The position numbers and the translations under genes were made by a program. A stretch of DNA of 64,000 nucleotides from Novosphingopyxis iocasae (GTDB lineage: Bacteria > Pseudomonadota > Alphaproteobacteria > Sphingomonadales > Sphingomonadaceae). The stretch covers positions 1,821,001 through 1,885,000 of the forward strand of contig NZ_CP060495.1 in the NCBI RefSeq assembly GCF_014334095.1, given 5' to 3'. Below the pieces are notes generated by a model. That model worked only from the letters and a program-made list of their open reading frames with translations, ran no database searches and was not told the origin of the DNA. Positions 43,328 to 52,529 of the stretch are shown in pieces. The stretch's first letter is position 1. Each line of letters begins with the position of its first letter.

Positions 43328-45610
43328 CTACAGCCCATCAGAAAGCAGCGGCAGATTGCGCATGCGCACGCCGGCTGCGGAGAACAGGGCGTTGGAGACC
43401 GCAGGGGCCACCGCGGGCACGCCAATTTCCCCGATACCGCCAGGGTCCGCGTCGCTGCGCACAAACTCCACTTGCACCTCCGGCATATCGGCAAGCGTCG
43501 GGAGATTGGCATCGCGCAGCCGCCGCACATTCGCCAATCCGCCTTCGAATCCTGTTGCAACGCCCAGCGCCTGCGCAAGTCCCCAGACGATGCCGCCCTC
43601 AATCTGCTGCCGCGCGATGTCCGGATTGATGAGGCGCCCGGCATCCACCATCGCCGAGATGCGGCTGACACGGACGCCGCGGTCTCCGGTGCGGGCGCTG
43701 GCGATCACCGCGATATAGGAGCCGCGCGCTACGTGACAGGCGATGCCCTGCCCCTCTCCTCCGGCGCCACCGGTCCAGTTCGCCATCGCCGCGACGCCGT
43801 TGATACAGGCGGCAAGGCGCGGCTGTCCGGTAAGCATCTGCATGCGGAAGGACAGTGGCTCGATCCCCGCAGCGCGCGCCAGCTCATCCAGAAAGGATTC
43901 CACGAAGAAAGCCGTGTAGCTATCCGCGTTGCCGCGCCAGCGCCCGGTCGGGATGCCGACATTTGCAGGATAGTGATCGATCGCGATGTTCGGGATCGCA
44001 TAAGGCGGCATGGCCCCTTCGACGGCCAAGGGATCACGCTCATCGGCAGCTTCCTGCCAAGCCTGATAGGGCAGATCGCCGCGGATCATCCGGCGCAGCT
44101 GTTCGCGCATCGTTGCTGGCACGGCGATCTTGGCGGCGAAACCTGCAAGCTGTCCCGCGCCGTCGATCGCGCCGATCATGCGCGCCTTGGCGGGCGCGCG
44201 ATAATGGTCCTGCAGGCATTCTTCGGCGCGCGACCATGTAAGTTGCACCGGCCTGCCCATCTGGCGGCTGATCAGCGCCGCCTCCACCGCAACCGCGGGA
44301 TTGAGCGCGCGCCCGAACGCTCCGCCCGCCATCATCGGATAAAGGATCACGTCGCTGGCCGAAAAGCCCAGCGCGCTCGCCACCGCCTCGCGCGCTGCGG
44401 CGGGCGCCTGCGTCGCAACCCAGATTTCCGCCTTGGCGCCGCGCACCGATGCGGTGGCGCAGCGCGTCTCGATACCGGCATGGAGCGCGGGCGCGACATT
44501 ATACTGCGCCTCAAAAACGCGCGTGCCCGCGCTCTTTTCCAGCGATTTCAGCAAGGAACCGCGACTGTCGATCTGCCAGCCCTTGCCGGTTCTCAGCGCC
44601 TCGGCAAGCGCGGTCTCGATGGATTCGTCGGATGGCAGACTACCGCTTGTCACGAACACGGGCGCCAGCCGATCGAGTGCCTTGTTCGCCGCCCACCAGT
44701 TGGTTGCCACCGCAGCAACCCAGCGATCATTTGTCACTACATCGACCAGCCCGATGATATCTTTCGCACCGGCGCTGCGCAGCGCTTTCAGGCGGCTGTC
44801 ACCGATCGGGCCGTGCCGGATCGAGGCGTACAGCATCTCCGGCAGGCGGACATCGCCCGCGAATGTGGCGCTGCCGTCCAGCTTGGCCGGTACGTCGAGC
44901 CGCAGCTGGTCCGTTCCCGACAAAATGTTGCGCGGACTAGGCAGCAAAGGCACCGGATCGGGCGGGTCCAGCGCGGCGGCTTCGTCCACCAGCACTCCGA
45001 ACCGCAGGCGCTTCTGTTGAAAGACGACGAAGCCGTCCTGCGCCTGGCAGCTCTCCCAAGCCACGTCCCATTGCGCGGCGGCGGCCTGACACAGCATCGC
45101 GCGCGCTACGGCACCGGCCTTACGCGCCGGCTCCTCGAACATACGGATCGAAGTCGATCCTGCCGTGACCATGAATGTGCTGCGCGTCGCCAGCTTGTCG
45201 ATGGCATCGGCGATTATCGGCTCCTCGCCCGCACGGTCTGCGCCCACCGGCAACACCGCAGGCGCCCACTGCCGTGCCAGCAGATCGTTGGCGAACAGCG
45301 GATTGATCGCGGCCGGCTGCACCGCCACCGTGCGCCAGTCCGCGCCGAGTTCTCCCGCGACGATCTGCGCGAGCTGCGTATAGACGCCCTGCCCCAGTTC
45401 CGCCTGTGGCACGGCGACCGTCACCTGCCCATCGCGCGCGATCTTGAGCCAGGCATCGAATACCCGTTCATCCTCCGTCGCGGCGAGCCCCGGCCGATAC
45501 TGTCGTGGCCATAGCGACCAGCCGACGACGAGCCCGCCCGCAGCGAGCCCGCCGATCAGCAGCGAGCGGCGGCTGAGGCCCTCTTTCGTGCGGTCAGGCT
45601 TTGCGGACAC
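43328..45610 (-). CDS. molybdopterin-binding oxidoreductase, IorB-like
   Basis: A 760-residue xanthine dehydrogenase-family subunit with a Tat-type signal (LSRRSLLIGGLAAGG), so periplasmic. It holds the molybdenum-cytosine-dinucleotide site; IGEIGVPAVAPAV near the C-terminus contains the likely catalytic Glu. The duplicated domain order resembles isoquinoline 1-oxidoreductase beta subunits. The [2Fe-2S] partner (IorA) is not adjacent. Its start overlaps the CoA-binding gene by 17 bp. Substrate unknown: an aldehyde or N-heterocycle is likely. Confidence 0.88.
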   Translation of the reverse strand: MSAKPDRTKEGLSRRSLLIGGLAAGGLVVGWSLWPRQYRPGLAATEDERVFDAWLKIARDGQVTVAVPQAELGQGVYTQLAQIVAGELGADWRTVAVQPAAINPLFANDLLARQWAPAVLPVGADRAGEEPIIADAIDKLATRSTFMVTAGSTSIRMFEEPARKAGAVARAMLCQAAAAQWDVAWESCQAQDGFVVFQQKRLRFGVLVDEAAALDPPDPVPLLPSPRNILSGTDQLRLDVPAKLDGSATFAGDVRLPEMLYASIRHGPIGDSRLKALRSAGAKDIIGLVDVVTNDRWVAAVATNWWAANKALDRLAPVFVTSGSLPSDESIETALAEALRTGKGWQIDSRGSLLKSLEKSAGTRVFEAQYNVAPALHAGIETRCATASVRGAKAEIWVATQAPAAAREAVASALGFSASDVILYPMMAGGAFGRALNPAVAVEAALISRQMGRPVQLTWSRAEECLQDHYRAPAKARMIGAIDGAGQLAGFAAKIAVPATMREQLRRMIRGDLPYQAWQEAADERDPLAVEGAMPPYAIPNIAIDHYPANVGIPTGRWRGNADSYTAFFVESFLDELARAAGIEPLSFRMQMLTGQPRLAACINGVAAMANWTGGAGGEGQGIACHVARGSYIAVIASARTGDRGVRVSRISAMVDAGRLINPDIARQQIEGGIVWGLAQALGVATGFEGGLANVRRLRDANLPTLADMPEVQVEFVRSDADPGGIGEIGVPAVAPAVSNALFSAAGVRMRNLPLLSDGL

Positions 45611-46025
45611 CGAGGCGCGGAATCTCGATCTTGGGACAACGGTCCATCACGACGTCCAGTCCGGCCTCCTCTGCGCGGGCCGCCGCGTCCTCATTGATCA
45701 CGCCCAGCTGCATCCAGACCGCGCCGGCACCGATCGATATCGCCTGATCCACCGCATTGGCCGCATCCTCGCTGTTGCGAAAGATGTCGACCAGATCGAC
45801 CTTTCCCTCGATATCGGCAAGCGATGCCACCACCTCGGCTCCGTGGATTGCTGACCCGGCGTGACCGGGATTAACCGGTATTACCTCATACCCCTGATCC
45901 AGCAGGAATTTGAGCACGCCGTTGCTGGCGCGATTCGCCTTGGGCGATGCGCCCACCATCGCGATCCGGTTTGTACGTTCGAGCAGGCTCTTGATTTCGT
46001 CTGCGCTCTCAAGCGGCATGTCCAT
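45594..46025 (-). CDS. CoA-binding protein (YccU type)
   Basis: A 143-residue Rossmann-fold protein. It has NRIAMVGASPKANRASNGVL at the N-terminus, VIPVNPGHAG and a C-terminal GLDVVMDRCPKIE, which define the small CoA_binding/YccU group. Its biological role is not established. It overlaps both neighbours by 17 bp (mrp upstream and iorB-like downstream), making a three-gene coupled set. Confidence 0.88.
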   Translation of the reverse strand: MDMPLESADEIKSLLERTNRIAMVGASPKANRASNGVLKFLLDQGYEVIPVNPGHAGSAIHGAEVVASLADIEGKVDLVDIFRNSEDAANAVDQAISIGAGAVWMQLGVINEDAAARAEEAGLDVVMDRCPKIEIPRLGVRKA

Positions 46026-46980
46026 GTCCTTCCATCCAGTCGATCACCTTATCGGCAATGGACAGGAACGCACGTCCCTGCACGCTGTCTCCCGCAGCGG
46101 GTGGAATACCGGCATCGCTAGCCGTCCGGATCGCAATGTCCAGCGGCACGCGGCCCAAGAAGGGCAAGTCCAGCGCCTTAGCCGCGGCTTCCGCTCCGCC
46201 CGAACCGAAGGGATCGCTCAGTTCACCGCAATGCGGGCAGACATAGCCCGCCATATTCTCGACCAGCCCGATCACCGGCACGCCCGCTTTGTCAAAAAAG
46301 GTGATCGCGCGGGTCGCATCAATGAGAGCAAGATCTTGCGGGGTGGAGACGATCACGGCGGCGGCCGGTTTATGGCTCTGCACCATAGACAGCTGGATAT
46401 CGCCGGTACCGGGCGGGAGATCGACCACCAGCTCCTTCGCCTGCCAGTGCGCATCGATCAACTGGGTGAGCGCCTTGCCCGCCATCGGCCCGCGCCAGGC
46501 CACCGCCTGCCCTGCATCCACCAATTGGCCCATCGAAAGAAACGGCACGCCGTAATCGCTGTCGACCGGATGGAGCTTCTGATTTTCCGCCTCGGGCTTC
46601 ACACCCTCACGGCCCAGCAATGTCGGCACGGAAGGGCCGTAGATATCGGCATCCACCAGCCCTGCGGAACGGCCACGCCGCGCAAGGGCCACCGCCAGAT
46701 TGGCCGCAAGCGTGGATTTGCCGACGCCGCCCTTTCCGCTGCCGACCGCGATCAGCCGCGGTTTGGAGCGCTCAGCCGTCAGCGCGATGCGCAGCTTTCG
46801 CTCGCCCCGCAGCGGCTCGACCGCGCCGCGCACGGCCTGTTCGATCGCGTCATGATCTGAGGCCTTCACCCCGGCGACATCGACGGTCACCGTAATCGCG
46901 TCGTCATCCAGCCGCACGAGCCGCGCCCGTTCGGCGGCCGCATCGCGCAGCGCGGTCTCAATTGCTTCAGAGGTCGCCAT
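46009..46980 (-). CDS. mrp: Mrp/ApbC-type Fe-S cluster carrier ATPase
   Basis: A 323-residue P-loop protein that carries and delivers Fe-S clusters. The start at 46980 (MATSEAIE) begins the N-terminal MIP18-like domain; the longer frame is not needed. The Walker A motif is GSGKGGVGKSTLAANLA and the cluster-bridging CxxC is in GYVCPHCG. It is divergent from hflK and overlaps the CoA-binding gene. An Fe-S delivery role for downstream metalloenzymes is possible, not shown. Confidence 0.95.
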   Translation of the reverse strand: MATSEAIETALRDAAAERARLVRLDDDAITVTVDVAGVKASDHDAIEQAVRGAVEPLRGERKLRIALTAERSKPRLIAVGSGKGGVGKSTLAANLAVALARRGRSAGLVDADIYGPSVPTLLGREGVKPEAENQKLHPVDSDYGVPFLSMGQLVDAGQAVAWRGPMAGKALTQLIDAHWQAKELVVDLPPGTGDIQLSMVQSHKPAAAVIVSTPQDLALIDATRAITFFDKAGVPVIGLVENMAGYVCPHCGELSDPFGSGGAEAAAKALDLPFLGRVPLDIAIRTASDAGIPPAAGDSVQGRAFLSIADKVIDWMEGHGHAA

Positions 46981-47107
46981 GGGCGCGTGGCATAGGGACC
47001 AATTTCGTGCTTGGCACTGTTTTTCTGGCCGCACGCTTCCTATAGCATGGGGCATGAGGGAAATTTCCAGCACGTCCGGCTCGGTTGGGGCCGGAACAGG
47101 CAGCAAT

Positions 47108-48175
47108 ATGAACGATCAAGGCCCGTGGGGCGGTCCGCGCAAAGGCGGCAGCGGCGGAGGTGACGGCAGCGGCGATGGCGGCGGCGACGGTCCGCGCAAT
47201 CCGTGGAGCCCCCCGCCGCAGGGACCTGGCGGCGGCGGTCCGCGCAAGGGCCGCGGCCCTTCGTTGGAAGATCTGTTGAAAAGTCGCGGCAGGTTTAACG
47301 TACCCGGCGGCCCGGCAAACAAATCCATCTGGCTGCTGGCGGTTGTGGCGCTGGTGGCGCTTTGGCTCGCCTTTTCGAGCATTCACGTGCTCGGCGCCGA
47401 AGAAGAAGGCGTTATCACCCGCCTCGGCGCATATGATCGCACGGTTGGCCCCGGCGTTCAGTTCACTCTGCCCGCCCCGATCGAGAAGCTGCAGAAGGTG
47501 GACACGCAGGCCATCCGCACCACGCAGATCGGCTCCACCGGCGCATCCCAGGAAAATCTGATCCTGACGAGCGATCAGAACATCATCGACATGGCCTATG
47601 AAGTCCGCTGGTCGGTCCGCAATCCCGCACGCTATCTCTTCCAGTTGGAAGATCCTGCGCAGACCGTTGCCGAAGTGGGCGAAAGCGCCATGCGCGCCGC
47701 CGTTGCGAACTTCGACCTCATCTCTGCGATCGGCCCCGGTCGCGGTGAGATCGAAGCGCAGGTACGCGAGCGCATGCAGCAGATTCTGGACAGCTACGGC
47801 GCGGGCATAACGATCGAGGCGATCTCGATCCTGCAGTCCGATCCGCCGGCCGAGGTGAACGAGGCCTTCAAGGAAGTGAACGCGGCCAAGCAGGAACGCG
47901 AATCGGCGATCAACAACAGCCGCGCCTTTGCGCAACGGGTGATCGAGCGCGCGCTCGGCGACACCGCACGGTTCGACAAGGTTTATGCCGAATATCGGCT
48001 CGCGCCCGAGGTGACCCGCCGCCGCATCTATTATGAAACCATGGAAGGCGTGCTGGGCGATGTCGACAAGACGATCGTCGATACCGATGGATCGGTGACG
48101 CCCTATCTGCCCCTTCCCGAAATCAGGAAACGCGCCGAACAGCCCGCGGCTGGTGCGGAGGCGAGCAACCCATGA
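47108..48175 (+). CDS. hflK: HflK, FtsH modulator (SPFH family)
   Basis: A 355-residue membrane protein. A Gly/Pro-rich cytoplasmic N-terminus (MNDQGPWGGPRKGG) precedes one transmembrane helix (SIWLLAVVALVALWLAF) and a periplasmic SPFH/band-7 domain with EEEGVITRLGAYDRTVGPG. The helical C-terminal part contains QERESAINNSRAFAQRV. With HflC it forms a large cage around the FtsH protease and limits its activity. An alternative ATG at 47054 would add 18 residues. Its stop overlaps hflC. Confidence 0.95.
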   Translation: MNDQGPWGGPRKGGSGGGDGSGDGGGDGPRNPWSPPPQGPGGGGPRKGRGPSLEDLLKSRGRFNVPGGPANKSIWLLAVVALVALWLAFSSIHVLGAEEEGVITRLGAYDRTVGPGVQFTLPAPIEKLQKVDTQAIRTTQIGSTGASQENLILTSDQNIIDMAYEVRWSVRNPARYLFQLEDPAQTVAEVGESAMRAAVANFDLISAIGPGRGEIEAQVRERMQQILDSYGAGITIEAISILQSDPPAEVNEAFKEVNAAKQERESAINNSRAFAQRVIERALGDTARFDKVYAEYRLAPEVTRRRIYYETMEGVLGDVDKTIVDTDGSVTPYLPLPEIRKRAEQPAAGAEASNP

Positions 48176-49026
48176 ACCGCAACAATCTGACAAGTCCGCT
48201 GGCGATCGCCCTGTTCGTCCTGGCCGCGATCATCCTGTTGGTGATGACGGTCTCGATCGTACCGGAAACCAAGCAGGCGATCATCACCGCCTACGGCAAG
48301 CCGGACCGGATCGTGAATCCCTATCGCACAAACGAGGAATTCGGTGAAACGCCGGGCAATCTGGTCGCGCGCATTCCGTTCATCGAGCAGATCCAGTTCA
48401 TCGACAAGCGTATCCGCCGCGTGGAAATGGCGCGGCAGGAAGTGCTTTCGACCGATCAGCTGCGCCTGCAGGTGGACGCCTATGCGCGTTATCGCATCAC
48501 CGATCCGCTGCGCATGTACACCACCATTCGCACCGAGGACGCCTTGGGCGACCAGCTGCGTACCATCCTAGGCTCCTCTTTACGCAACGAGCTGGGTAAG
48601 CGCGCCTTTGCGACGCTGCTCAGCCCGGAGCGCGGTCAGGTGATGGAGAACATCCAGGACGCGCTGAATATCGAGGCCAACAAATATGGTGCGCAGGTAA
48701 TCGATGTGCGGATCAAGCGCGCCGATCTGCCCGAAGGCACGCCCCTGCAATCGGCCTATGAGCGGATGCGCACCGCGCGTCAGCAGGAAGCGGTCGCGAT
48801 CCGGGCCGAAGGCGAGAAGCAGGCGCAGATCATCCGTGCCGATGCCGAAGCGCAGGCCGCGCGCACCTATGCCGAGAGCTTCGGCAAGGACCCGGAATTC
48901 TACGATTTCTATCGCTCGATGGAATCCTACGCCCGCACGTTCGAACAGGGCAAAGGCAACACCAACATCGTGATGTCCCCCAAGAACGAGTATCTGCGCA
49001 ACTTTGAAAATGGTGGCGGCCGCTGA
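48172..49026 (+). CDS. hflC: HflC, FtsH modulator (SPFH family)
   Basis: A 284-residue partner of HflK with a start codon overlapping the hflK stop (ATGA). It has an N-terminal membrane helix (LAIALFVLAAIILLVMTVSI), the SPFH region with VPETKQAIITAYGKPDRIV, and the DVRIKRADLPEGTP and RQQEAVAIRAEGE segments typical of HflC. It anchors the periplasmic face of the FtsH complex. The DegP-type protease follows on the same strand. Confidence 0.96.
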   Translation: MNRNNLTSPLAIALFVLAAIILLVMTVSIVPETKQAIITAYGKPDRIVNPYRTNEEFGETPGNLVARIPFIEQIQFIDKRIRRVEMARQEVLSTDQLRLQVDAYARYRITDPLRMYTTIRTEDALGDQLRTILGSSLRNELGKRAFATLLSPERGQVMENIQDALNIEANKYGAQVIDVRIKRADLPEGTPLQSAYERMRTARQQEAVAIRAEGEKQAQIIRADAEAQAARTYAESFGKDPEFYDFYRSMESYARTFEQGKGNTNIVMSPKNEYLRNFENGGGR

Positions 49027-49187
49027 TGTCGTTCATCGAACTGTCGCGCCCGAAAGCCTGAAAATCGGCGAGGTGGCGAGGGATATTCAATCGATGTTCA
49101 GCGTTGTGCGTGCATCCATTCGTCTCCCGTTGGGGGCAGTCGACCGCAGCTTTTCATGAGGACCCAATTTTGAGAGGACATTCCAAA

Positions 49188-50735
49188 GTGCGCTACGCTT
49201 ATGCCTTCACCGCAGCACTTCTACTCGGCGGAAGCACGATCGCGCTGGTGAACGGCACGCCCGTAACCGCGCAGACCGCGCAAAACGAGGATCATGTGAT
49301 GCGCGCCCTGGCGCCCGCTGGCGCTCCCGTCAGCTTCGCCGATCTCGCCGCGCAGGTTTCCCCCGCCGTCGTCAACATTTCCACCAAGCAGACCGTGAAG
49401 GTGGAGCAGAACCCGATGGCAGGCCTGTTCGGCCAGTTCTTCGGCCGACGCGGACAGCAGCCGCAGCAGCCCAGCACGCAGGAAGCGCAGTCGCTCGGCT
49501 CCGGTTTCATCGTGTCCTCGGATGGCTATATCGTCACCAACAACCATGTGGTGGCACCGGGCAACGAGAATGCGACGGTGGATTCGATCACCGTCATCAT
49601 GCCCGATCGCACCGAATATCCTGCGAAGCTCGTGGGCCGTGACGAGGCATCGGACATTGCCGTCCTCAAGATCGACGCGGGCAAGACTCTTCCCTTCGTG
49701 AAACTGGGCGACAGCACCAAAACCCGTGTGGGCGACTGGGTGATGGCCATCGGCAATCCGCTGGGCCTTGGCGGCACCGTCACGAGCGGCATCGTGTCCG
49801 CGCTCTACCGCAATGTCGGTCAGGGCGGCGTGGACACGGGCGGCGCCTATGATCGCTTCATCCAGACGGACGCTGCGATCAACCAGGGCAATAGCGGCGG
49901 ACCGATGTTCAACCTCAATGGCGAGGTTATCGGGATCAACCGCGCGATCCTGTCGCCCACAGGCGGCAGCGTAGGCCTTGGTTTCGCGACGCCGTCCGAA
50001 GTGGCTGCGCCGATCATTGCGCAGCTCAAGGAAGGCAAGGAAGTCGAGCACGGCTATCTGGGCATCCAGTTCCAGCCTTTGTCCGAAGACTTTGCCGCTT
50101 CCATTCGCGGTATCGACAACAAGAACGAAGGTGCATTCGTTCAGAGCGTCGTGCCCGGGGCATCCGCTGACAAGGGCGGTGTCGAAGCCGGCGACGTCAT
50201 CACCGCAATCAACGGCCAGCAGGTTACGCGGGACAATACGCTGGCTTACATCGTGGCGAACATCCCGGTCGGCCGGACCGTCCCCGTGGATGTGATCCGC
50301 AATGGGCAACGCAAGCGCCTGAACGTCACAATTAGCCAGCGTCCATCCGATGAGGAACTTGCGAAGCTTGCGGGCGGTGACGAGCAGGACTTCTCCGAGC
50401 CCGACGAATCGGTGAACGAGCAGGCTGCCGAGGCCGATATGGGCATCGCTGTGCTCGATCTGACGCCGAACCTGCGCCGCCAGCTGCGGCTGGGTGCGGA
50501 CACGCAGGGCGTGGTTGTGAACGGGGTTGATCCCAGCAGCGATGCGGCCCGCAAGGGTATCCAGCGCGGCATCGTCATCCTGTCGGTTGACGGACGCCCG
50601 GTGACATCGGCCGAGGCGTTCTCCAATGCGGTGAATGCGGCACAGCGTTCGGGCAAGGCAGCCGTGCTGCTTCGCGTGCAAGCGCCGGGCGGACAACAGC
50701 CGGTGTTCATTCCGGTGCGCATCCAGGGCGACTGA
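49188..50735 (+). CDS. Do-family periplasmic serine protease (DegP/HtrA)
   Basis: A 515-residue protease/chaperone for misfolded envelope proteins. The GTG start at 49188 (VRYAYAFTAALLLGG) follows AGAGGA; a TTG at 49170 is also possible. The catalytic triad is His120 (NNHVV), Asp156 (SDIAVLK) and Ser236 (QGNSGGP). Two PDZ domains occupy roughly residues 265-360 and 410-510. The long LA loop (FGRRGQQPQQPSTQ) is Gln-rich. Its place after hflKC supports a joint role in membrane proteostasis. Confidence 0.96.
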   Translation: MRYAYAFTAALLLGGSTIALVNGTPVTAQTAQNEDHVMRALAPAGAPVSFADLAAQVSPAVVNISTKQTVKVEQNPMAGLFGQFFGRRGQQPQQPSTQEAQSLGSGFIVSSDGYIVTNNHVVAPGNENATVDSITVIMPDRTEYPAKLVGRDEASDIAVLKIDAGKTLPFVKLGDSTKTRVGDWVMAIGNPLGLGGTVTSGIVSALYRNVGQGGVDTGGAYDRFIQTDAAINQGNSGGPMFNLNGEVIGINRAILSPTGGSVGLGFATPSEVAAPIIAQLKEGKEVEHGYLGIQFQPLSEDFAASIRGIDNKNEGAFVQSVVPGASADKGGVEAGDVITAINGQQVTRDNTLAYIVANIPVGRTVPVDVIRNGQRKRLNVTISQRPSDEELAKLAGGDEQDFSEPDESVNEQAAEADMGIAVLDLTPNLRRQLRLGADTQGVVVNGVDPSSDAARKGIQRGIVILSVDGRPVTSAEAFSNAVNAAQRSGKAAVLLRVQAPGGQQPVFIPVRIQGD

Positions 50736-50761
50736 GCCCGCAGACGAAACAGTGACAGCAA

Positions 50762-50798
50762 GGCCCCGACGGATAGCGATCCGCCGGGGCCTTTTCTT
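50762..50798 (+). terminator. rho-independent terminator after degP
   Basis: GGCCCCGACGGAT...ATCCGCCGGGGCC forms a 13-bp stem with one mismatch (50762-50791), followed by TTTTCTT. It ends the hflKC-degP transcript. Confidence 0.9.
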
Positions 50799-50852
50799 AT
50801 GGCGCGCCATCTGCCAATTCCCGGCCATCATCGGCGATGAAAGGCCCGGCGC

Positions 50853-52463
50853 ATGGCAAGCGATAGCAACGAAGCGATCTTCATTGGCCAGAGCGAAGAA
50901 CCGGATGGCGGGCATCCGCAGTTCCTGAATCTGAAGCGCGCCAATCGCCACGGGCTGATCGCGGGCGCGACCGGTACCGGCAAGACCATCACGCTACAGG
51001 GCCTTGCCGAAAGCTTTTCGCAGCAGGGCGTTCCGGTCTTTCTTGCCGATGTGAAGGGCGATCTGGCCGGTATGGCGATGGCAGGCTCACCCGATGGCAA
51101 GCTGCACGAACCCTTCACGAAGCGCGCCGCCGAAATCGGCTATGACGACTTCTCCTACGCCGACAATCCGGTCGTCTTCTGGGATTTGTTCGGCGAACAG
51201 GGCCATCCCGTCCGCACCACCATCTCCGAAATGGGTCCGCTGCTGCTCGGGCGGCTGCTGCAACTCAACGATACGCAGGCAGGCGTGCTCGAAATCGCGT
51301 TCCGCGCGGCAGACGACGAAGGCCTGCTGCTGCTCAATCTGGCCGATCTGCAATCGCTTCTGCAGTGGACCGCAGAAAACCGCGCCGATCTTTCGAAGAA
51401 ATACGGCCAGGTCTCCTCCGCCAGCGTCGGAGCGATCCAGCGCGCCCTGCTCCAGCTCGATGCGCAGGGCGGCGCGCGCTTCTTCGGCGAACCGGCCATG
51501 GAAATCGCTGACCTGATGCGCGTGGAGGAAGACGGGCGCGGGCAGGTCAATATCCTCGCCGCGGACAAGCTGATGCAGAGCCCGCGGCTCTATTCCACCT
51601 TCTTGCTCTGGCTGCTGTCCGAACTGTTCGAGGCGCTTCCCGAAGTGGGCGACCCCGACAAACCCAAACTCGTCTTTTTCTTCGATGAGGCGCATCTGCT
51701 GTTCGACGATGCACCCAAGGTCTTGCTCGACAAGGTGGAGCAGGTGGTGCGCCTCATTCGCTCCAAGGGCGTCGGCGTCTATTTCGTCACGCAGAACCCT
51801 GTCGACATTCCGGAAGAGGTGGCAGGCCAGCTAGGCAACCGCGTGCAGCATGCGCTGCGGGCGTTCACGCCGCGCGATAAGAAGGCGATCCGGGCCGCGG
51901 CGGAGACCTTCCGCGAGAACCCGGACCTCGACGTCGAGACCGCGATCACGCAGCTGAAAGTGGGTGAGGCGCTGGTTTCCACGCTGATGGAAGACGGCGC
52001 GCCGTCCGTCGTGCAGCGCACGCTGGTGAAGCCTCCCCGTTCGCGCGCGGGGCCGCTGACGGCGAAGGAGCGCGCCATCATCCGCTCGATATCGCCTTTC
52101 GGCGACAAATATGATCACGAGGTGGACCGGGAAAGCGCGTCCGAAGTGCTCGCCGCCAAAGCTGCCGACGCCGCGAAAACCGCCGAGGCGGTGGAGCAAA
52201 AAGGCGTGGAAGAAGTTCGCAAGGAGCCGCGCCGAACGTCGTCCATCTGGGAAAAAGCGGGCAAGGCCGCAGTCGATGCGGCGGCGGCTTCCGCTGGCGG
52301 AATGATCGGGCGGAAGCTGTCCGGCCGCACCAGCCGCGCTGCGCCCACCAAAAGCGCCGCGGGTGCCGCAGCCGGAACGATCGGGACCGAGCTGGGCAAG
52401 GCGATCGGCTTTCCCGGCCTTGGCCGGTTTGCGCGCGGTCTGCTCGGTGGACTGATGCGCTAG
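50853..52463 (+). CDS. HerA-like helicase/ATPase, DUF853 (YjgR) family
   Basis: A 536-residue P-loop ATPase. N-terminal [13 protein letters not shown] and Walker [17 protein letters not shown] are followed by [10 protein letters not shown] and Walker [30 protein letters not shown] motif and an Arg-finger region follow, as in the DUF853 proteins. The C-terminus is Ala/Gly/Lys-rich and may be flexible. Members are related to HerA translocases, but their DNA role is not settled. It is not part of an obvious defence operon here. Confidence 0.9.
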   Translation: MASDSNEAIFIGQSEEPDGGHPQFLNLKRANRHGLIAGATGTGKTITLQGLAESFSQQGVPVFLADVKGDLAGMAMAGSPDGKLHEPFTKRAAEIGYDDFSYADNPVVFWDLFGEQGHPVRTTISEMGPLLLGRLLQLNDTQAGVLEIAFRAADDEGLLLLNLADLQSLLQWTAENRADLSKKYGQVSSASVGAIQRALLQLDAQGGARFFGEPAMEIADLMRVEEDGRGQVNILAADKLMQSPRLYSTFLLWLLSELFEALPEVGDPDKPKLVFFFDEAHLLFDDAPKVLLDKVEQVVRLIRSKGVGVYFVTQNPVDIPEEVAGQLGNRVQHALRAFTPRDKKAIRAAAETFRENPDLDVETAITQLKVGEALVSTLMEDGAPSVVQRTLVKPPRSRAGPLTAKERAIIRSISPFGDKYDHEVDRESASEVLAAKAADAAKTAEAVEQKGVEEVRKEPRRTSSIWEKAGKAAVDAAAASAGGMIGRKLSGRTSRAAPTKSAAGAAAGTIGTELGKAIGFPGLGRFARGLLGGLMR

Positions 52464-52467
52464 CGCT

Positions 52468-52512
52468 AAAAAAAAAAACGGGACCCCGGTTTGCACCGAA
52501 GCCCCGCCTTTT
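52468..52512. terminator. bidirectional terminator between convergent genes
   Basis: Eleven A (52468-52478), then an imperfect stem CGGGACCCCGGT...ACCGAAGCCCCG, then TTTT (52509-52512). The A-run serves the minus strand and the T-run the plus strand, fitting its place between convergent HerA-like and aminopeptidase genes. Confidence 0.7.
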
Positions 52513-52529
52513 AGTTAAAACTGCCAGCC

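Noticed and set aside
43250-45514. A 754-codon open frame opposite the IorB-like gene
   Set aside because: Antisense artefact of codon bias; the minus-strand protein has a Tat signal and family motifs.
50853-52463. HerA-like ATPase as part of an antiphage system
   Set aside because: No nuclease, Sir2 or DUF4297-type partner is adjacent; the DUF853/YjgR match explains it as a chromosomal housekeeping-type gene.
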